In this document: piece by piece, positions 9,507 through 17,228 of the stretch | Position numbering within the stretch: the first letter of the stretch is position 1 | Layout of the letters: each line of letters begins with the position of its first letter | Source: Glaciecola sp. UBA2563 | GTDB taxonomy: Bacteria > Pseudomonadota > Gammaproteobacteria > Enterobacterales > Alteromonadaceae | NCBI GenBank assembly: GCA_002340325.1 | Contig: DDLV01000131.1 | Coordinates: 1 to 39,841, forward strand | Reading direction: 5' to 3' | DNA: 39,841 nt | Translations under genes and position numbers: made by a program | The notes under the pieces: model-generated | What the model saw: only the letters and a program-made list of their open reading frames with translations | Databases searched by the model: none | What the model was told of the DNA's origin: nothing

Positions 9507-9708
9507 AAAGAGAAACTCTTTATGCAAGGATGACGAAGTGTTCACGTTCGTCCAGAAACCGCGTTCACGTTCACCCAGAATATGCATCTGTTATTAATGA
9601 GCATAATTTATGGTTGAACAACGTTAAAATTCGGTAATGTTCTGTTCATATTTTTGTTATATCGGGTAATTCATACTACTAACAATATCAGCCTGTTTGG
9701 AAAATTTT

Positions 9709-10167
9709 ATGACACAACCTCTCCCGATGTCAGATTTGCTAATAACACCAACGCTACTGGAGCAAGTTTCATCATTTTATGAAAATTTTGATATACAAAG
9801 CATTCTGAAACTCTCTGAAATTTACAGCGAAGACGTTGAATTTTTGGACCCTATTGCATCACACAAAGGCCTTGTACAACTTCGTCACTATTTTGAACGT
9901 CTGCTTAAAGGATGTACATCATGTCGCTTTGACATAAAGGAAGCACAAATAGGAAAAGAGCAAGGTTGGATACGGTGGAGAATGTTGTTTTCACATCCTC
10001 GATTAAATGGTGGAAAAATAATTGAAATTGACGGCATGAGCATATTGAAGATCAGTAACAACAAAATCCACTATCAACGTGACTTTTACGACTTAGGTGC
10101 AATGATATATGAACAGTTGCCTCTTATCGGCGGTATAGTTTCAAGAATTCGCAAAAGGATGGCGTAA
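9709..10167 (+). CDS. NTF2/SnoaL-like fold protein
   Basis: A 152-residue protein of the NTF2-like (SnoaL-like) superfamily: FYENFDIQSILKLSEIYSEDVEFLDPIASHKGLVQLRHYF is the usual helix-strand opening, and the closing strands include RDFYDLGAMIYEQLPL. The start is ATG 9709 (MTQPLPMSDLL); an in-frame TTG at 9697 is possible but less likely. Family members of this exact type usually sit in a cluster with an SDR, an amine-oxidase-like flavoprotein, DUF1365, a cyclopropane-fatty-acid-synthase-like protein, DUF3833, DUF2878 and a chalcone-isomerase-like protein, often under a ChrR/sigma pair with photolyase. Here only DUF2878 and the isomerase-like gene remain. The biochemical role is unknown. Confidence 0.82.
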   Translation: MTQPLPMSDLLITPTLLEQVSSFYENFDIQSILKLSEIYSEDVEFLDPIASHKGLVQLRHYFERLLKGCTSCRFDIKEAQIGKEQGWIRWRMLFSHPRLNGGKIIEIDGMSILKISNNKIHYQRDFYDLGAMIYEQLPLIGGIVSRIRKRMA

Positions 10168-10344
10168 ATGAAACAAACAATTGTCAGTGGTTCAAGCGCG
10201 CATACAACAGTAAGCATAGCTATAGTAAGTTTGTTATCTGTCGAGGGTAGTTTTCACATTTTGGCATGGATGCCCAACGCAACTCGTTTGATGGCTTTTG
10301 CTATTAAGAACGACAAGATTCATTCGATAACACGAGCGACCTGA
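10168..10344 (+). pseudogene. 58-codon scar ORF in a collapsed gene cluster
   Basis: An ATG directly abuts the stop of the NTF2-like gene (TAA-ATG). The ORF starts MKQTIVSGSS, like the beginning of a short-chain dehydrogenase Rossmann fold, but lacks the glycine-rich continuation. It goes on as an unrelated stretch (EGSFHILAWMPNATRLMAFA) and stops at 10344, three bases before the DUF2878 start. The simplest reading is a fusion of the head of one gene to the tail of another by a deletion that removed several genes. I do not recognise the tail with confidence, so the SDR assignment of the head is tentative. Confidence 0.45.
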
Positions 10345-10347
10345 GAT

Positions 10348-10914
10348 ATGGCCCTCTCCTATAATAAGGTAATGAATTTTGCTGGATACCAATCATTATG
10401 GTTTATCGCTATTCTCGGTGGGCAATCGTTTGAGTGGGTATTGTTACTGCTGATTTTATTGCATTTAACGTTATGCAACGATTGGAAAACAGAAACAAAA
10501 ATAATTTTAAGTTGCGCGGCAATTGGCATCTCAATTGATTCTGCATTTGCATTACAGGGACTCTATCAATTTAGTGAAGAGCCAAACTACTTACCTATAC
10601 CACTTTGGCTAGTCGGAATATGGCTGGGTTTTATATCAACCCTACGTCATAGTCTTGATTTTATGCGTAAAAAGCCTTTGTTAATGACTATGTCAGCTGG
10701 GCTCTCAGCTCCGCTAACATACATGGCCGGCATGCGTTTAGGTGCGGTAGAGTTTCCACTTGGAACGCCCCTTTCGCTCATGTGCATTGGACTTGCTTGG
10801 ATGGGCATGGTTCCAATTTTTATTCGAATTTGTTGTTTTTTTGAACGTGGCCAGCGTAAGTCCATACGCATCTCATCTGCTCGTTCACACTCGGTAACTG
10901 GAAATCAGAAATGA
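10348..10914 (+). CDS. DUF2878 family membrane protein
   Basis: A 188-residue hydrophobic protein with about five membrane helices (FAGYQSLWFIAILGG; EWVLLLLILLHLTL; IILSCAAIGISIDSAF; YLPIPLWLVGIWLGFISTL; LGTPLSLMCIGLAWMGMVPIFIRI). Motifs PLWLVGIWLGFISTLRHSLDF and SAPLTYMAGMRLGAVEF match what I know of DUF2878. ATG 10348 is taken as start; ATG 10372 (MNFAGYQSLW), just after an AAGG, is a real alternative and fits the short family N-terminus. The function is unknown; it normally occurs with the neighbouring NTF2-like and chalcone-isomerase-like genes. Confidence 0.82.
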   Translation: MALSYNKVMNFAGYQSLWFIAILGGQSFEWVLLLLILLHLTLCNDWKTETKIILSCAAIGISIDSAFALQGLYQFSEEPNYLPIPLWLVGIWLGFISTLRHSLDFMRKKPLLMTMSAGLSAPLTYMAGMRLGAVEFPLGTPLSLMCIGLAWMGMVPIFIRICCFFERGQRKSIRISSARSHSVTGNQK

Positions 10915-10932
10915 AAAAAAATACTACTTATT

Positions 10933-11478
10933 ATGCTAAGTAAGTGTCAGTTCATCAACTGTATAATTTTGATTTTTTTATGTATTACATCGACCTTATC
11001 GTTTGCTAATCACTACAATATCGCACAACTACTCCTTTCAAATGCAACGCTTGTGGGAGAAGCTAGAATGACCTATGTATTATGGGACGTTTATGACGAT
11101 AAGTTACACGCAACTAATAATATTTGGAAAGCCTCAGAGCCATTTGCACTTGAATTGAAATATTTGCGAAAGTTAAAAGGTGGAGCGATTGCTAGACGTT
11201 CGATAAAAGAGATACAAGACCAAGGTTTCAAAAACCAAAAAAAGCTCGATATTTGGCTAGTTAAAATGGAGAACATTTTTCCGGATGTAGACGATACAAG
11301 CACGCTTATTGGGTTGGTAGACGACAATCAGCATACTACTTTTTACTTTAACGGCAGCATCATTGGTAACGTGGCGGACCCGGAATTCACAGAGCAATTT
11401 TTTAATATTTGGTTAGGTGCAAAAACATCCGAACCTAAGCTTCGAGAGAAATTGCTTGGTATATCGAAGGGTAACTGA
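10933..11478 (+). CDS. Chalcone isomerase-like (CHI-fold) exported protein
   Basis: A 181-residue protein with a signal peptide (hydrophobic 9-24, likely cut after LSFA) and then the chalcone-isomerase-like domain: VGEARMTYVLWDVYDDKLHA, PFALELKYLRKLKGGAIARRSIKEI, IFPDVDDTSTLIG, FFNIWLGAKTSEPKLREKLLG. Bacterial members are periplasmic and not known to act on flavonoids; a lipid-binding role is only a guess. The start ATG 10933 has no clear ribosome site. A better-placed ATG at 10911 overlaps the DUF2878 stop (ATGA) but is out of frame by one base, just before a run of eight A. Confidence 0.85.
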   Translation: MLSKCQFINCIILIFLCITSTLSFANHYNIAQLLLSNATLVGEARMTYVLWDVYDDKLHATNNIWKASEPFALELKYLRKLKGGAIARRSIKEIQDQGFKNQKKLDIWLVKMENIFPDVDDTSTLIGLVDDNQHTTFYFNGSIIGNVADPEFTEQFFNIWLGAKTSEPKLREKLLGISKGN

Positions 11479-11797
11479 ATAGAGAGTTATTGTTCTTTGC
11501 GTATCATATCGATTACGTTGATATGCCAAGGTTAACTTACACGAAAGCATTTCAATATCTTTAGGCTTCTGTACACACAATTATGACAAAACGAAGGTTG
11601 CTTTAAAGAGTTTTCTTTTTGAAACTTCTCAAAATCACAAGCAACTTAAAAGGTATATTTAAAGAACTTAATACACTTTCCTGAATATCTATAACTAATA
11701 CACCCATTCGCACCCCTATTCTGCTTTTATAGAGGCAGTGACCCGCCTATGACACTTTTACAAATACAAATCTAAATCGTGCAGTCTACTTTGTCCT
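11479..11797. other. Intergenic stretch, no gene seen
   Basis: About 320 bp of AT-rich sequence after the chalcone-isomerase-like gene. No ORF with recognisable content, no RNA gene and no strong hairpin was seen. It separates the collapsed cluster from the signalling genes. Confidence 0.5.
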
Positions 11798-11992
11798 TTA
11801 CTCGGGATATTTAGAAAGCCAAATGGAAGCAACGCTCGATATCAAAGCAATCGTTGCCAATATAGCAAGTCCAAATACTATGGATGCTTGAAATGTCGCA
11901 CCGAAGTGTCTGGCGCCGACTGCGCTTCCGAAAACAACCATTAAACACAATAAAATTCTAGAAAAGTGTTTCGTTAAAAATCTCACTTTCAT
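11798..11992 (-). CDS. Possible 64-residue two-helix membrane protein
   Basis: From ATG 11992 the frame gives MKVRFLTKHFSRILLCLMVV, a basic start followed by two hydrophobic segments (about 13-24 and 37-59) and a short tail ending SKYPE. The upstream sequence has a purine-rich AGGGAA close to the ATG. The frame stays open further upstream to 12211, but that part is compositionally unlike protein. I do not recognise a family. Two-helix proteins of this size are common but are also produced by chance in AT-rich DNA, so this is a tentative call. Confidence 0.35.
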   Translation of the reverse strand: MKVRFLTKHFSRILLCLMVVFGSAVGARHFGATFQASIVFGLAILATIALISSVASIWLSKYPE

Positions 11993-12740
11993 TTCCCTGA
12001 TTCCAGTTCCATTATTTTTTAAAGTAGCAGAGACATTGGAAAATGCCATGTAATCGGGTGAATAAACTTTGTCACGGAAATTCAATGTAAAATACTGTTT
12101 AATAGGGTGAAAATTAAATGCTGCATTAAGGAAAATTTTATTGAATAAAGTTTGGTTACATCGTCTCACCACAAAAAGAGAGCATTTTTTGTAAACAACG
12201 GAAGCGTTCACATTATTAGCCGTCGTCTGACTTATAACAAGGCACAGTATGATTTAATATCAAGCGTTTAAATCTTGTATGTAGATGTTAATGCACAAAT
12301 ATCTTTGTTGATTTTATTGACAGAACACACTGACCAGACTAACGACTAAGATAAATATAATTATAAAGTAGTATTTTTTAATTCTATGAGCTCGTTTTTA
12401 ACGTAAAAATAGCGATTTTTGACGGAAGGTTGGTTTACTATGCTAAGCAAACATCTCGCTTCAGACTAGACATATCAATTTGTATGAGTTTTGGACTTGT
12501 AAAGGTAGGAACATTTATAAAATGTCTAAAAAGGTTAAAAATAGCTATTGATTAAGTGGCCAAAACAGTGTCCATTTTGAGAGCAAATTTGACATTTTGG
12601 TATGCCAATTGCTTACCAAAAGGATCGTTTAGTCAATAAGCTGTTACAAAAGTAAATCCGGTCCGTATAAATGAAAAAATCGGACACTAGAATTGCTTGT
12701 TATGTAATGATCATAATTTTCAAGAGAGGTTGCATAGTAC
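11993..12740. other. Long intergenic region before the EAL gene
   Basis: About 750 bp, very AT-rich, without a convincing gene. It contains the dyad at 12595-12621 and a purine-rich ribosome site (AAGAGAGG, 12722-12729) for the GTG start at 12741. The rest shows no structure I can name. Confidence 0.5.
12595..12621. promoter_or_regulatory. 27-bp dyad upstream of the EAL-kinase operon
   Basis: Perfect 8-bp arms TTTTGGTA (12595-12602) and TACCAAAA (12614-12621) flank an 11-base centre TGCCAATTGCT that is itself partly symmetric; 11 of 13 base pairs about the centre match. It ends 119 bp before the EAL start codon. There is no T-tract, so a protein-binding operator fits better than a terminator. 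The regulator is unknown. Confidence 0.5.
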
Positions 12741-13499
12741 GTGATAGTCGATATCTGTGAAAAAGATGTAGAAAGGGCCATAAATGAAGAACAGCTTTCT
12801 TTTGTTTATCAGCCCAAAGTTAGTTTGCATTCGGGTAAAGTATACGGATATGAAGTGTTAACTCGCTGGGATCATGCGAAACATGGTTACATATCGCCTG
12901 AAATACTATTCAACACTCAATTAAATGGGTGCCTCGAGCAGATGCTCGACAAACATATCTTACTCCAATTGTTCAGCGAAATCTCATCAGTTATAGAATT
13001 GGGATATACGTTCGCAATAAACTGTTCGCCGAGAAAAATGTATGATATGCATTTTTCAAAAACCCTTTTAAACACGGCATCATTATTCGGAATTAGTCCA
13101 ACGTCGATTGTTTTAGAGATCACTGAGGATGAGGTTTTAGACAATATTGCGCTAGTTAAACCTGCATTTGATTTTTTGAGAGGCGTTGGCGTTAAAGTAA
13201 GTTTAGATGATTTTGGCGCTAGGAATAGTACTTTCAAACAGTTGCTAAATCTTAGATTCGATGAAATCAAGGTTGATAAATTTTTTGCGCTTAATTCATT
13301 ACAAAATCCAAATGCGATGGCCATGATAGAGACAATGATTATGTTTGGACAACGTGTAGGTAGCAATGTCTTAATCGAAGGAGTTGAAAATGAATGGATT
13401 CATAAGTTATTGATTAATAAAGGAGCATTACAAGCTCAAGGATACTACTATAGCAAGCCAAAAGCCTTTAGAGATGCCTTTAATGAATACTTAGGATAA
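12741..13499 (+). CDS. Stand-alone EAL-domain cyclic di-GMP phosphodiesterase
   Basis: A 252-residue protein that is almost only an EAL domain, predicted to cut cyclic di-GMP to pGpG in the cytoplasm. The catalytic and metal-binding positions appear intact: E38 (EVLTR, replacing EALLR), N94 (INCSP), E126 (EITED), D156-D157 (DDFG), K177 (IKVDK), E213 (EGVE) and Q233 (AQGYY). The start is GTG at 12741, with AAGAGAGG eleven bases upstream. It has no sensory domain of its own. The hybrid kinase begins 5 bp after its stop, so the two are surely cotranscribed and the kinase may supply signal input. Confidence 0.92.
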   Translation: MIVDICEKDVERAINEEQLSFVYQPKVSLHSGKVYGYEVLTRWDHAKHGYISPEILFNTQLNGCLEQMLDKHILLQLFSEISSVIELGYTFAINCSPRKMYDMHFSKTLLNTASLFGISPTSIVLEITEDEVLDNIALVKPAFDFLRGVGVKVSLDDFGARNSTFKQLLNLRFDEIKVDKFFALNSLQNPNAMAMIETMIMFGQRVGSNVLIEGVENEWIHKLLINKGALQAQGYYYSKPKAFRDAFNEYLG

Positions 13500-13504
13500 T
13501 AATT

Positions 13505-15709
13505 ATGCTTTTTTCACTCATAGAGAAACACACTCCTGAAAGCAAAAAAGTACACTTGCTTATCGATGATATGTCGATAGTGTTTAATAACGTTAGAGTG
13601 CAGTTAACAGATCAGCATCATTTAGAGCGACGCATATTGCACACCATTAAATGGTGCCTTAAAGAAAACAAGAATCATAGCTTTTACCACACAGTTTTTA
13701 TCGAGAACGAAGGTAATGTATATACTCCGGGGTTCTTTGATTTCAACTTTTTTATAAAAGACGCTTCTCCACATATTGAAGTCTCTAGACACTCAGGAAA
13801 TCTGCCCCCAACTTTTGAAAATATCACTTCCGACCAATTTTTAAATTCAATGACTGACGCCGTGCTGGTTACAGAAGCCGAGCCTTTTGAAGATCCCGGT
13901 CCACGTATCATCTATTGTAACCGTGCTTACGAAAAAGATTCTGGTTATCTGTTCTCAGAAATTTTTGGAAAAACGCCGCGCATATTGCAGGGCGAAAACA
14001 CAACGAGTGCATCTAAACTAAATATTCGAAACGGCTTGCAAAACTGGCAGAGAGTCCAGCAAACTGTTGTTAATTATCATCGAGATGGAACACCTTTTCA
14101 GGTGGAACTCGATATCAATCCAGTCTGTGATGAAACCGGTTGGTGGACCCATTGGGTTTCCGTACAACGCAGCTTAAATAAAATTCACAGTGACGTTGAT
14201 CACCAACAAAAAATAAGACTGATTAGTCAATCTAGCGGGATCGGCACATGGAGTTACTTTCTAGATTCGGGTGAATTGAGATGGGACGATGGCATGTTCC
14301 CAATTTATGAAATAGAAAAAACAACTTTTCAGGCAAACTTCAAAGCCTGGAAACAAGCCGTTCACCCTGATGATTTGGAAGAAGCATTGGAGAAACTGAA
14401 TCAGGCTGTAGAGTGCGGCGAAAAATATGAATGTGATTTTAGAATAATAACACCGACCGATAAAATTAAATATATAAGGGCCGTAGCGGAACCAGTTCTT
14501 TGTAAAAACTTAAAACCTTATAAATATATCGGTGTGAATATTAACGTATCTCGTGAACATTCAGTTAAAGTTCAACTTGATAAACAAAAATCAATGCTAA
14601 AGGAACGTTCTCGTTTAAATACGATTGGTTCTATCGCAGCGAGTGTTGGGCATGAAATAAACAATCCGCTTTCTGTCATCACTATCTGTTCTGATCATTT
14701 AAAAGAACTGATGAATTATGACGCGCTTAAACCAGAAATCCTCAAAACGCTCCTAAATCGAATTTCCGATGCTAGCGATAGAATATCTGAAATATCAGTT
14801 GCTTTAAAACAGCTTACTCGTAACTATGAAGCTGACACCACGGCGACTGTATTTGATATTCTTCAAGAAGTTCAAAAATCAACTGCTTTGTTAAAACCGC
14901 TTTTCGAAAAGCAAAGCGTTGAAGTTAGGGTGGACATACCTACTAGCGCGGTAAATGTGAGAGGTTCTCGCTCAGCATTTCAACAGGTGCTCGTCAATTT
15001 ACTGGTAAACGCACGTGATGCAAACATCAATAATAAGGCAAGCTATATTGACATTTCCGTAAGAACCAATAATCAATATGTTTTTATTGATATCGTGGAC
15101 GAAGGAAAAGGCATTGATGACACTATCAGAGAGAAGGTGTTTGACCCGTTTTTTAGCACCAAAAGTGTAGACATCACAACTGGATTAGGGCTGCCCATTT
15201 CCAAATCAATTATCGAATCAATGCAAGGAAAATTGTCGCTTTCAAACAGGCAATCAATTGGTACATGTTGCTCAATAATGCTTCCAATCTGCTCTACTTT
15301 ACATGCTGAGAATCACTTACCTAATGCGCACCTTCAAAATGACATCGATGCGTCTACTTACAATATATTGGTGGTCGAAGATGATAAACTCGTAGCAGAT
15401 TCTATTGAAATGCTCTTTAAATCGTTTGGGTGTAAAGTGGATAAATGTTATTGCGCTTTAGATGCGCTCAAATTGAAGCTGGATATTTACGACTTAATAA
15501 TATCTGATTTAAAAATGCCAAGACAGAACGGAGAGGATTTCTTCAAAACAATTAATCGCCGTTCAAATTGCAGAAAAGTACTTATCACTGGTGACCTCAC
15601 ATTTGACAAGGTCGACAATGATGAATATTGGGATGAATTGCTTTTCAAGCCCATAACAACATCAAAGATAAAAACTCTCTTAAATGAGATAGCAGAAAAC
15701 GCGATGTAA
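13505..15709 (+). CDS. PAS-PAS hybrid sensor histidine kinase with C-terminal receiver
   Basis: A 734-residue cytoplasmic protein (no membrane helix seen). The N-terminal 100 residues are not recognised. Then come a LOV-like PAS (about 110-225), where GKTPRILQG stands in place of the photoactive NCRFLQG, so the flavin-binding cysteine is absent; a PAS-3 domain (about 240-350, W260 and HPDD 287-290); and HisKA with the phospho-accepting H383 in SVGHEINNPLS. The ATPase domain has N502, DEGKG 532-536 and GLGL 560-563; the receiver has E625/D626 and phospho-acceptor D668 (ISDLKMP). It is coupled to the EAL gene 5 bp upstream. With its own receiver and no separate output it probably acts through phosphorelay; the downstream partner is not in the window. 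Confidence 0.93.
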   Translation: MLFSLIEKHTPESKKVHLLIDDMSIVFNNVRVQLTDQHHLERRILHTIKWCLKENKNHSFYHTVFIENEGNVYTPGFFDFNFFIKDASPHIEVSRHSGNLPPTFENITSDQFLNSMTDAVLVTEAEPFEDPGPRIIYCNRAYEKDSGYLFSEIFGKTPRILQGENTTSASKLNIRNGLQNWQRVQQTVVNYHRDGTPFQVELDINPVCDETGWWTHWVSVQRSLNKIHSDVDHQQKIRLISQSSGIGTWSYFLDSGELRWDDGMFPIYEIEKTTFQANFKAWKQAVHPDDLEEALEKLNQAVECGEKYECDFRIITPTDKIKYIRAVAEPVLCKNLKPYKYIGVNINVSREHSVKVQLDKQKSMLKERSRLNTIGSIAASVGHEINNPLSVITICSDHLKELMNYDALKPEILKTLLNRISDASDRISEISVALKQLTRNYEADTTATVFDILQEVQKSTALLKPLFEKQSVEVRVDIPTSAVNVRGSRSAFQQVLVNLLVNARDANINNKASYIDISVRTNNQYVFIDIVDEGKGIDDTIREKVFDPFFSTKSVDITTGLGLPISKSIIESMQGKLSLSNRQSIGTCCSIMLPICSTLHAENHLPNAHLQNDIDASTYNILVVEDDKLVADSIEMLFKSFGCKVDKCYCALDALKLKLDIYDLIISDLKMPRQNGEDFFKTINRRSNCRKVLITGDLTFDKVDNDEYWDELLFKPITTSKIKTLLNEIAENAM

Positions 15710-16153
15710 TTATTAGTTTTTTTAGCATAACAGACGTAAATCGGGTAACTGTTCAATTCATTTTATCTGGTTAAATTGTCATTTAATCTGATTGTTTCAT
15801 ATATACTGATGATTCAATTCTGTTAGTCTTCTATGTGCGTAAAGTGATATTTCAACTATTCAAATTCCGAATAAGCTAAGTGGCGGGTATTTGTCTTTTG
15901 CTGACCAATACGACTCATTTGTGAGATGCAGGTATGCAAGATCAGCGGAACCAAAAAAGTATAAATGAACAATTTACTAAAATCACAAATGCACCGAATA
16001 TCTTTAGAGTTTACAATCTTGGAATAGCCAAATGGTCCGTTTAGGGCACCTATCGCGAACTGGCGTAAACTTCATCTCAAACTCTGTTTTATCGCAAATA
16101 TGTGCAATCTACTTACATATATTTTCATCTGTTTCACTTTCTTTCTAGTCAAA
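15710..16153. other. Intergenic region holding repeat copy A
   Basis: About 440 bp between the kinase and the convergent prepilin gene. It contains repeat copy A (15841-15903). A short frame around it (SDISTIQ...GGYLSFADQYDSFVRCRYARS) is closed upstream by a stop, so it is not a gene as it stands. No terminator hairpin with a T-tract was found. Confidence 0.5.
15841..15903 (+). repeat. Diverged direct repeat, copy A
   Basis: Starts AAAGTGATAT and matches copy B at 17063-17126 in 47 of the first 60 positions without gaps. The two copies are in the same orientation and bracket the prepilin gene. Read in the same frame, both give related peptides (SDISTIQIPNKLSGG against SDMSNIQNLNELNGA), so they may derive from a duplicated coding sequence. 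Confidence 0.6.
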
Positions 16154-16720
16154 CTAAAGAGTATATTCGACTTTGCCGGTAACAGAGTTATATGTAATAA
16201 CCTTAGAATTGTCTGACTTTAAAGCAAAATAACAGTTTGTGATGTTATCGTTGCGGGCAAAATAGAATAATCCATTGTCATCAGTGTAAAAATTAGCTCG
16301 ACTTCCCCGTCCAGAATTATGAAGTAAAGGACTATGATCCAATATTGCATTCCAAATGCGACCGCAACGCTCAGTAGATAATTGAGTTACTGTCGATGAG
16401 CCGACAGTGCCCCTGTTGTCAGAGATATCCAGAATAAACCCGTTTTCATTGAAGACTACATCGTCATCTGAATAACTATCGGAAAGACCAGGCACAGAAT
16501 CGGCTCGTGATGGCTGGCCTTTCACGTACCAAGAAGCCTGAGCCAGTTTTATACCTGACTCTAGAGCACCAGCTGTACTTTTAATCATAGCGTTTGTCGC
16601 ATCATCGGATAGGTTAACAAATCGCGGCAGTGCTGTAACTGCAAGCGTACCCAATATCACAATAACGACAATAAGCTCAATAAGAGAAAATCCCTTCGTA
16701 TGGACTGGAATGGCTCTCAC
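16154..16720 (-). CDS. Type IV prepilin-like protein (MSHA-type)
   Basis: A 188-residue protein with a 10-residue leader ending in glycine, then F11SLIE15 and the hydrophobic helix IVVIVILGTLAVTALPRF. This is the class III signal cut and N-methylated by PilD, with the essential E15 present. TALPRFVNLSDDATNAMIKSTAGALESGIKLAQASWYVKG resembles MshA/MshB-type pilins. Two cysteines (RCGRIW and TNCYFAL) could form the C-terminal disulfide. No other pilus gene is nearby, so it must use assembly proteins from elsewhere. It stands alone between two sensor kinases. Confidence 0.9.
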   Translation of the reverse strand: MRAIPVHTKGFSLIELIVVIVILGTLAVTALPRFVNLSDDATNAMIKSTAGALESGIKLAQASWYVKGQPSRADSVPGLSDSYSDDDVVFNENGFILDISDNRGTVGSSTVTQLSTERCGRIWNAILDHSPLLHNSGRGSRANFYTDDNGLFYFARNDNITNCYFALKSDNSKVITYNSVTGKVEYTL

Positions 16721-17228
16721 GGATAATATTCCTCTATTTCAATACGTGTAGTTAAACTGAGTGGCAATAAATGAACAGCATAATATGAAAACATTCAGAT
16801 TTAGGTATGTATGTGTATAATCTTATATCGACATAAAGTTGCTCGGTTTAAATTAGCCAGTATTAGTCTTTATTGTTTGGGGTGTTGCCGCTCAAAGGGA
16901 GTCGCTTGTTAGTTCTTTTAAAATTGCGTCTAAATAAAACCGAACAAATTTCTCCTACTTAGTGATATCGCTTTTCAAGTAAAGTGCCGATGGGAAAAAG
17001 GCCTCTTACTGTACCGATTTTTGAAGTAATAACGGTCGATGATGGGTGTCAACTTTGCGAACAAAGTGATATGTCAAACATTCAAAATCTGAATGAGCTG
17101 AATGGCGCCAATTTGTCTATTAGCTGCCTGTCAGATGATACTTCAAGCTGTATATGGAAGTGTCAGTTCAGATATGAGCTACTATAATTTATCATAGTTC
17201 TGTCATCCGCAGACTTACCTTATTTGCA
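16721..17228. other. Intergenic region between prepilin and kinase, with repeat copy B
   Basis: About 500 bp upstream of the prepilin start. Its right part holds repeat copy B and a 67-codon frame (16984-17187, + strand) that includes it. No family is recognised in that frame and its codon content is not convincing, so it is not called as a gene. Confidence 0.5.
17063..17126 (+). repeat. Diverged direct repeat, copy B
   Basis: Partner of copy A at 15841-15903, about 78 percent identical over 60 bp and in the same orientation. It lies inside a short open frame (16984-17187) whose product has several cysteines (GCQLCEQ, ISCLSDD, IWKCQF) but no recognised family. Confidence 0.6.

Larger units (their letters stand above)
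7065..9586 (+). mobile_element. IS21-family insertion sequence
   Basis: A 2,522-bp element encoding istA and istB. The left end starts TGCCTATTCTAGCGAACGTG at 7065 and the right end finishes ...CCCAGAATATGCA at 9586. Their inverted ends share TGC-TATTCT and GAACGTGAAC with a one-base offset. Internal copies of the GTGTTCACGTT motif at both ends (near 7077-7090 and 7112-7124; 9537-9550 and 9561-9573) are the multiple transposase-binding repeats typical of IS21. The flanking bases (ccaagg on the left, tctgtt on the right) do not form a target duplication, suggesting a deletion or recombination after insertion. Confidence 0.88.

Noticed and set aside
16984..17187. 67-codon frame with several cysteines next to the pilin
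   Set aside because: No ribosome site or recognised family; it is reported only as the carrier of repeat copy B.
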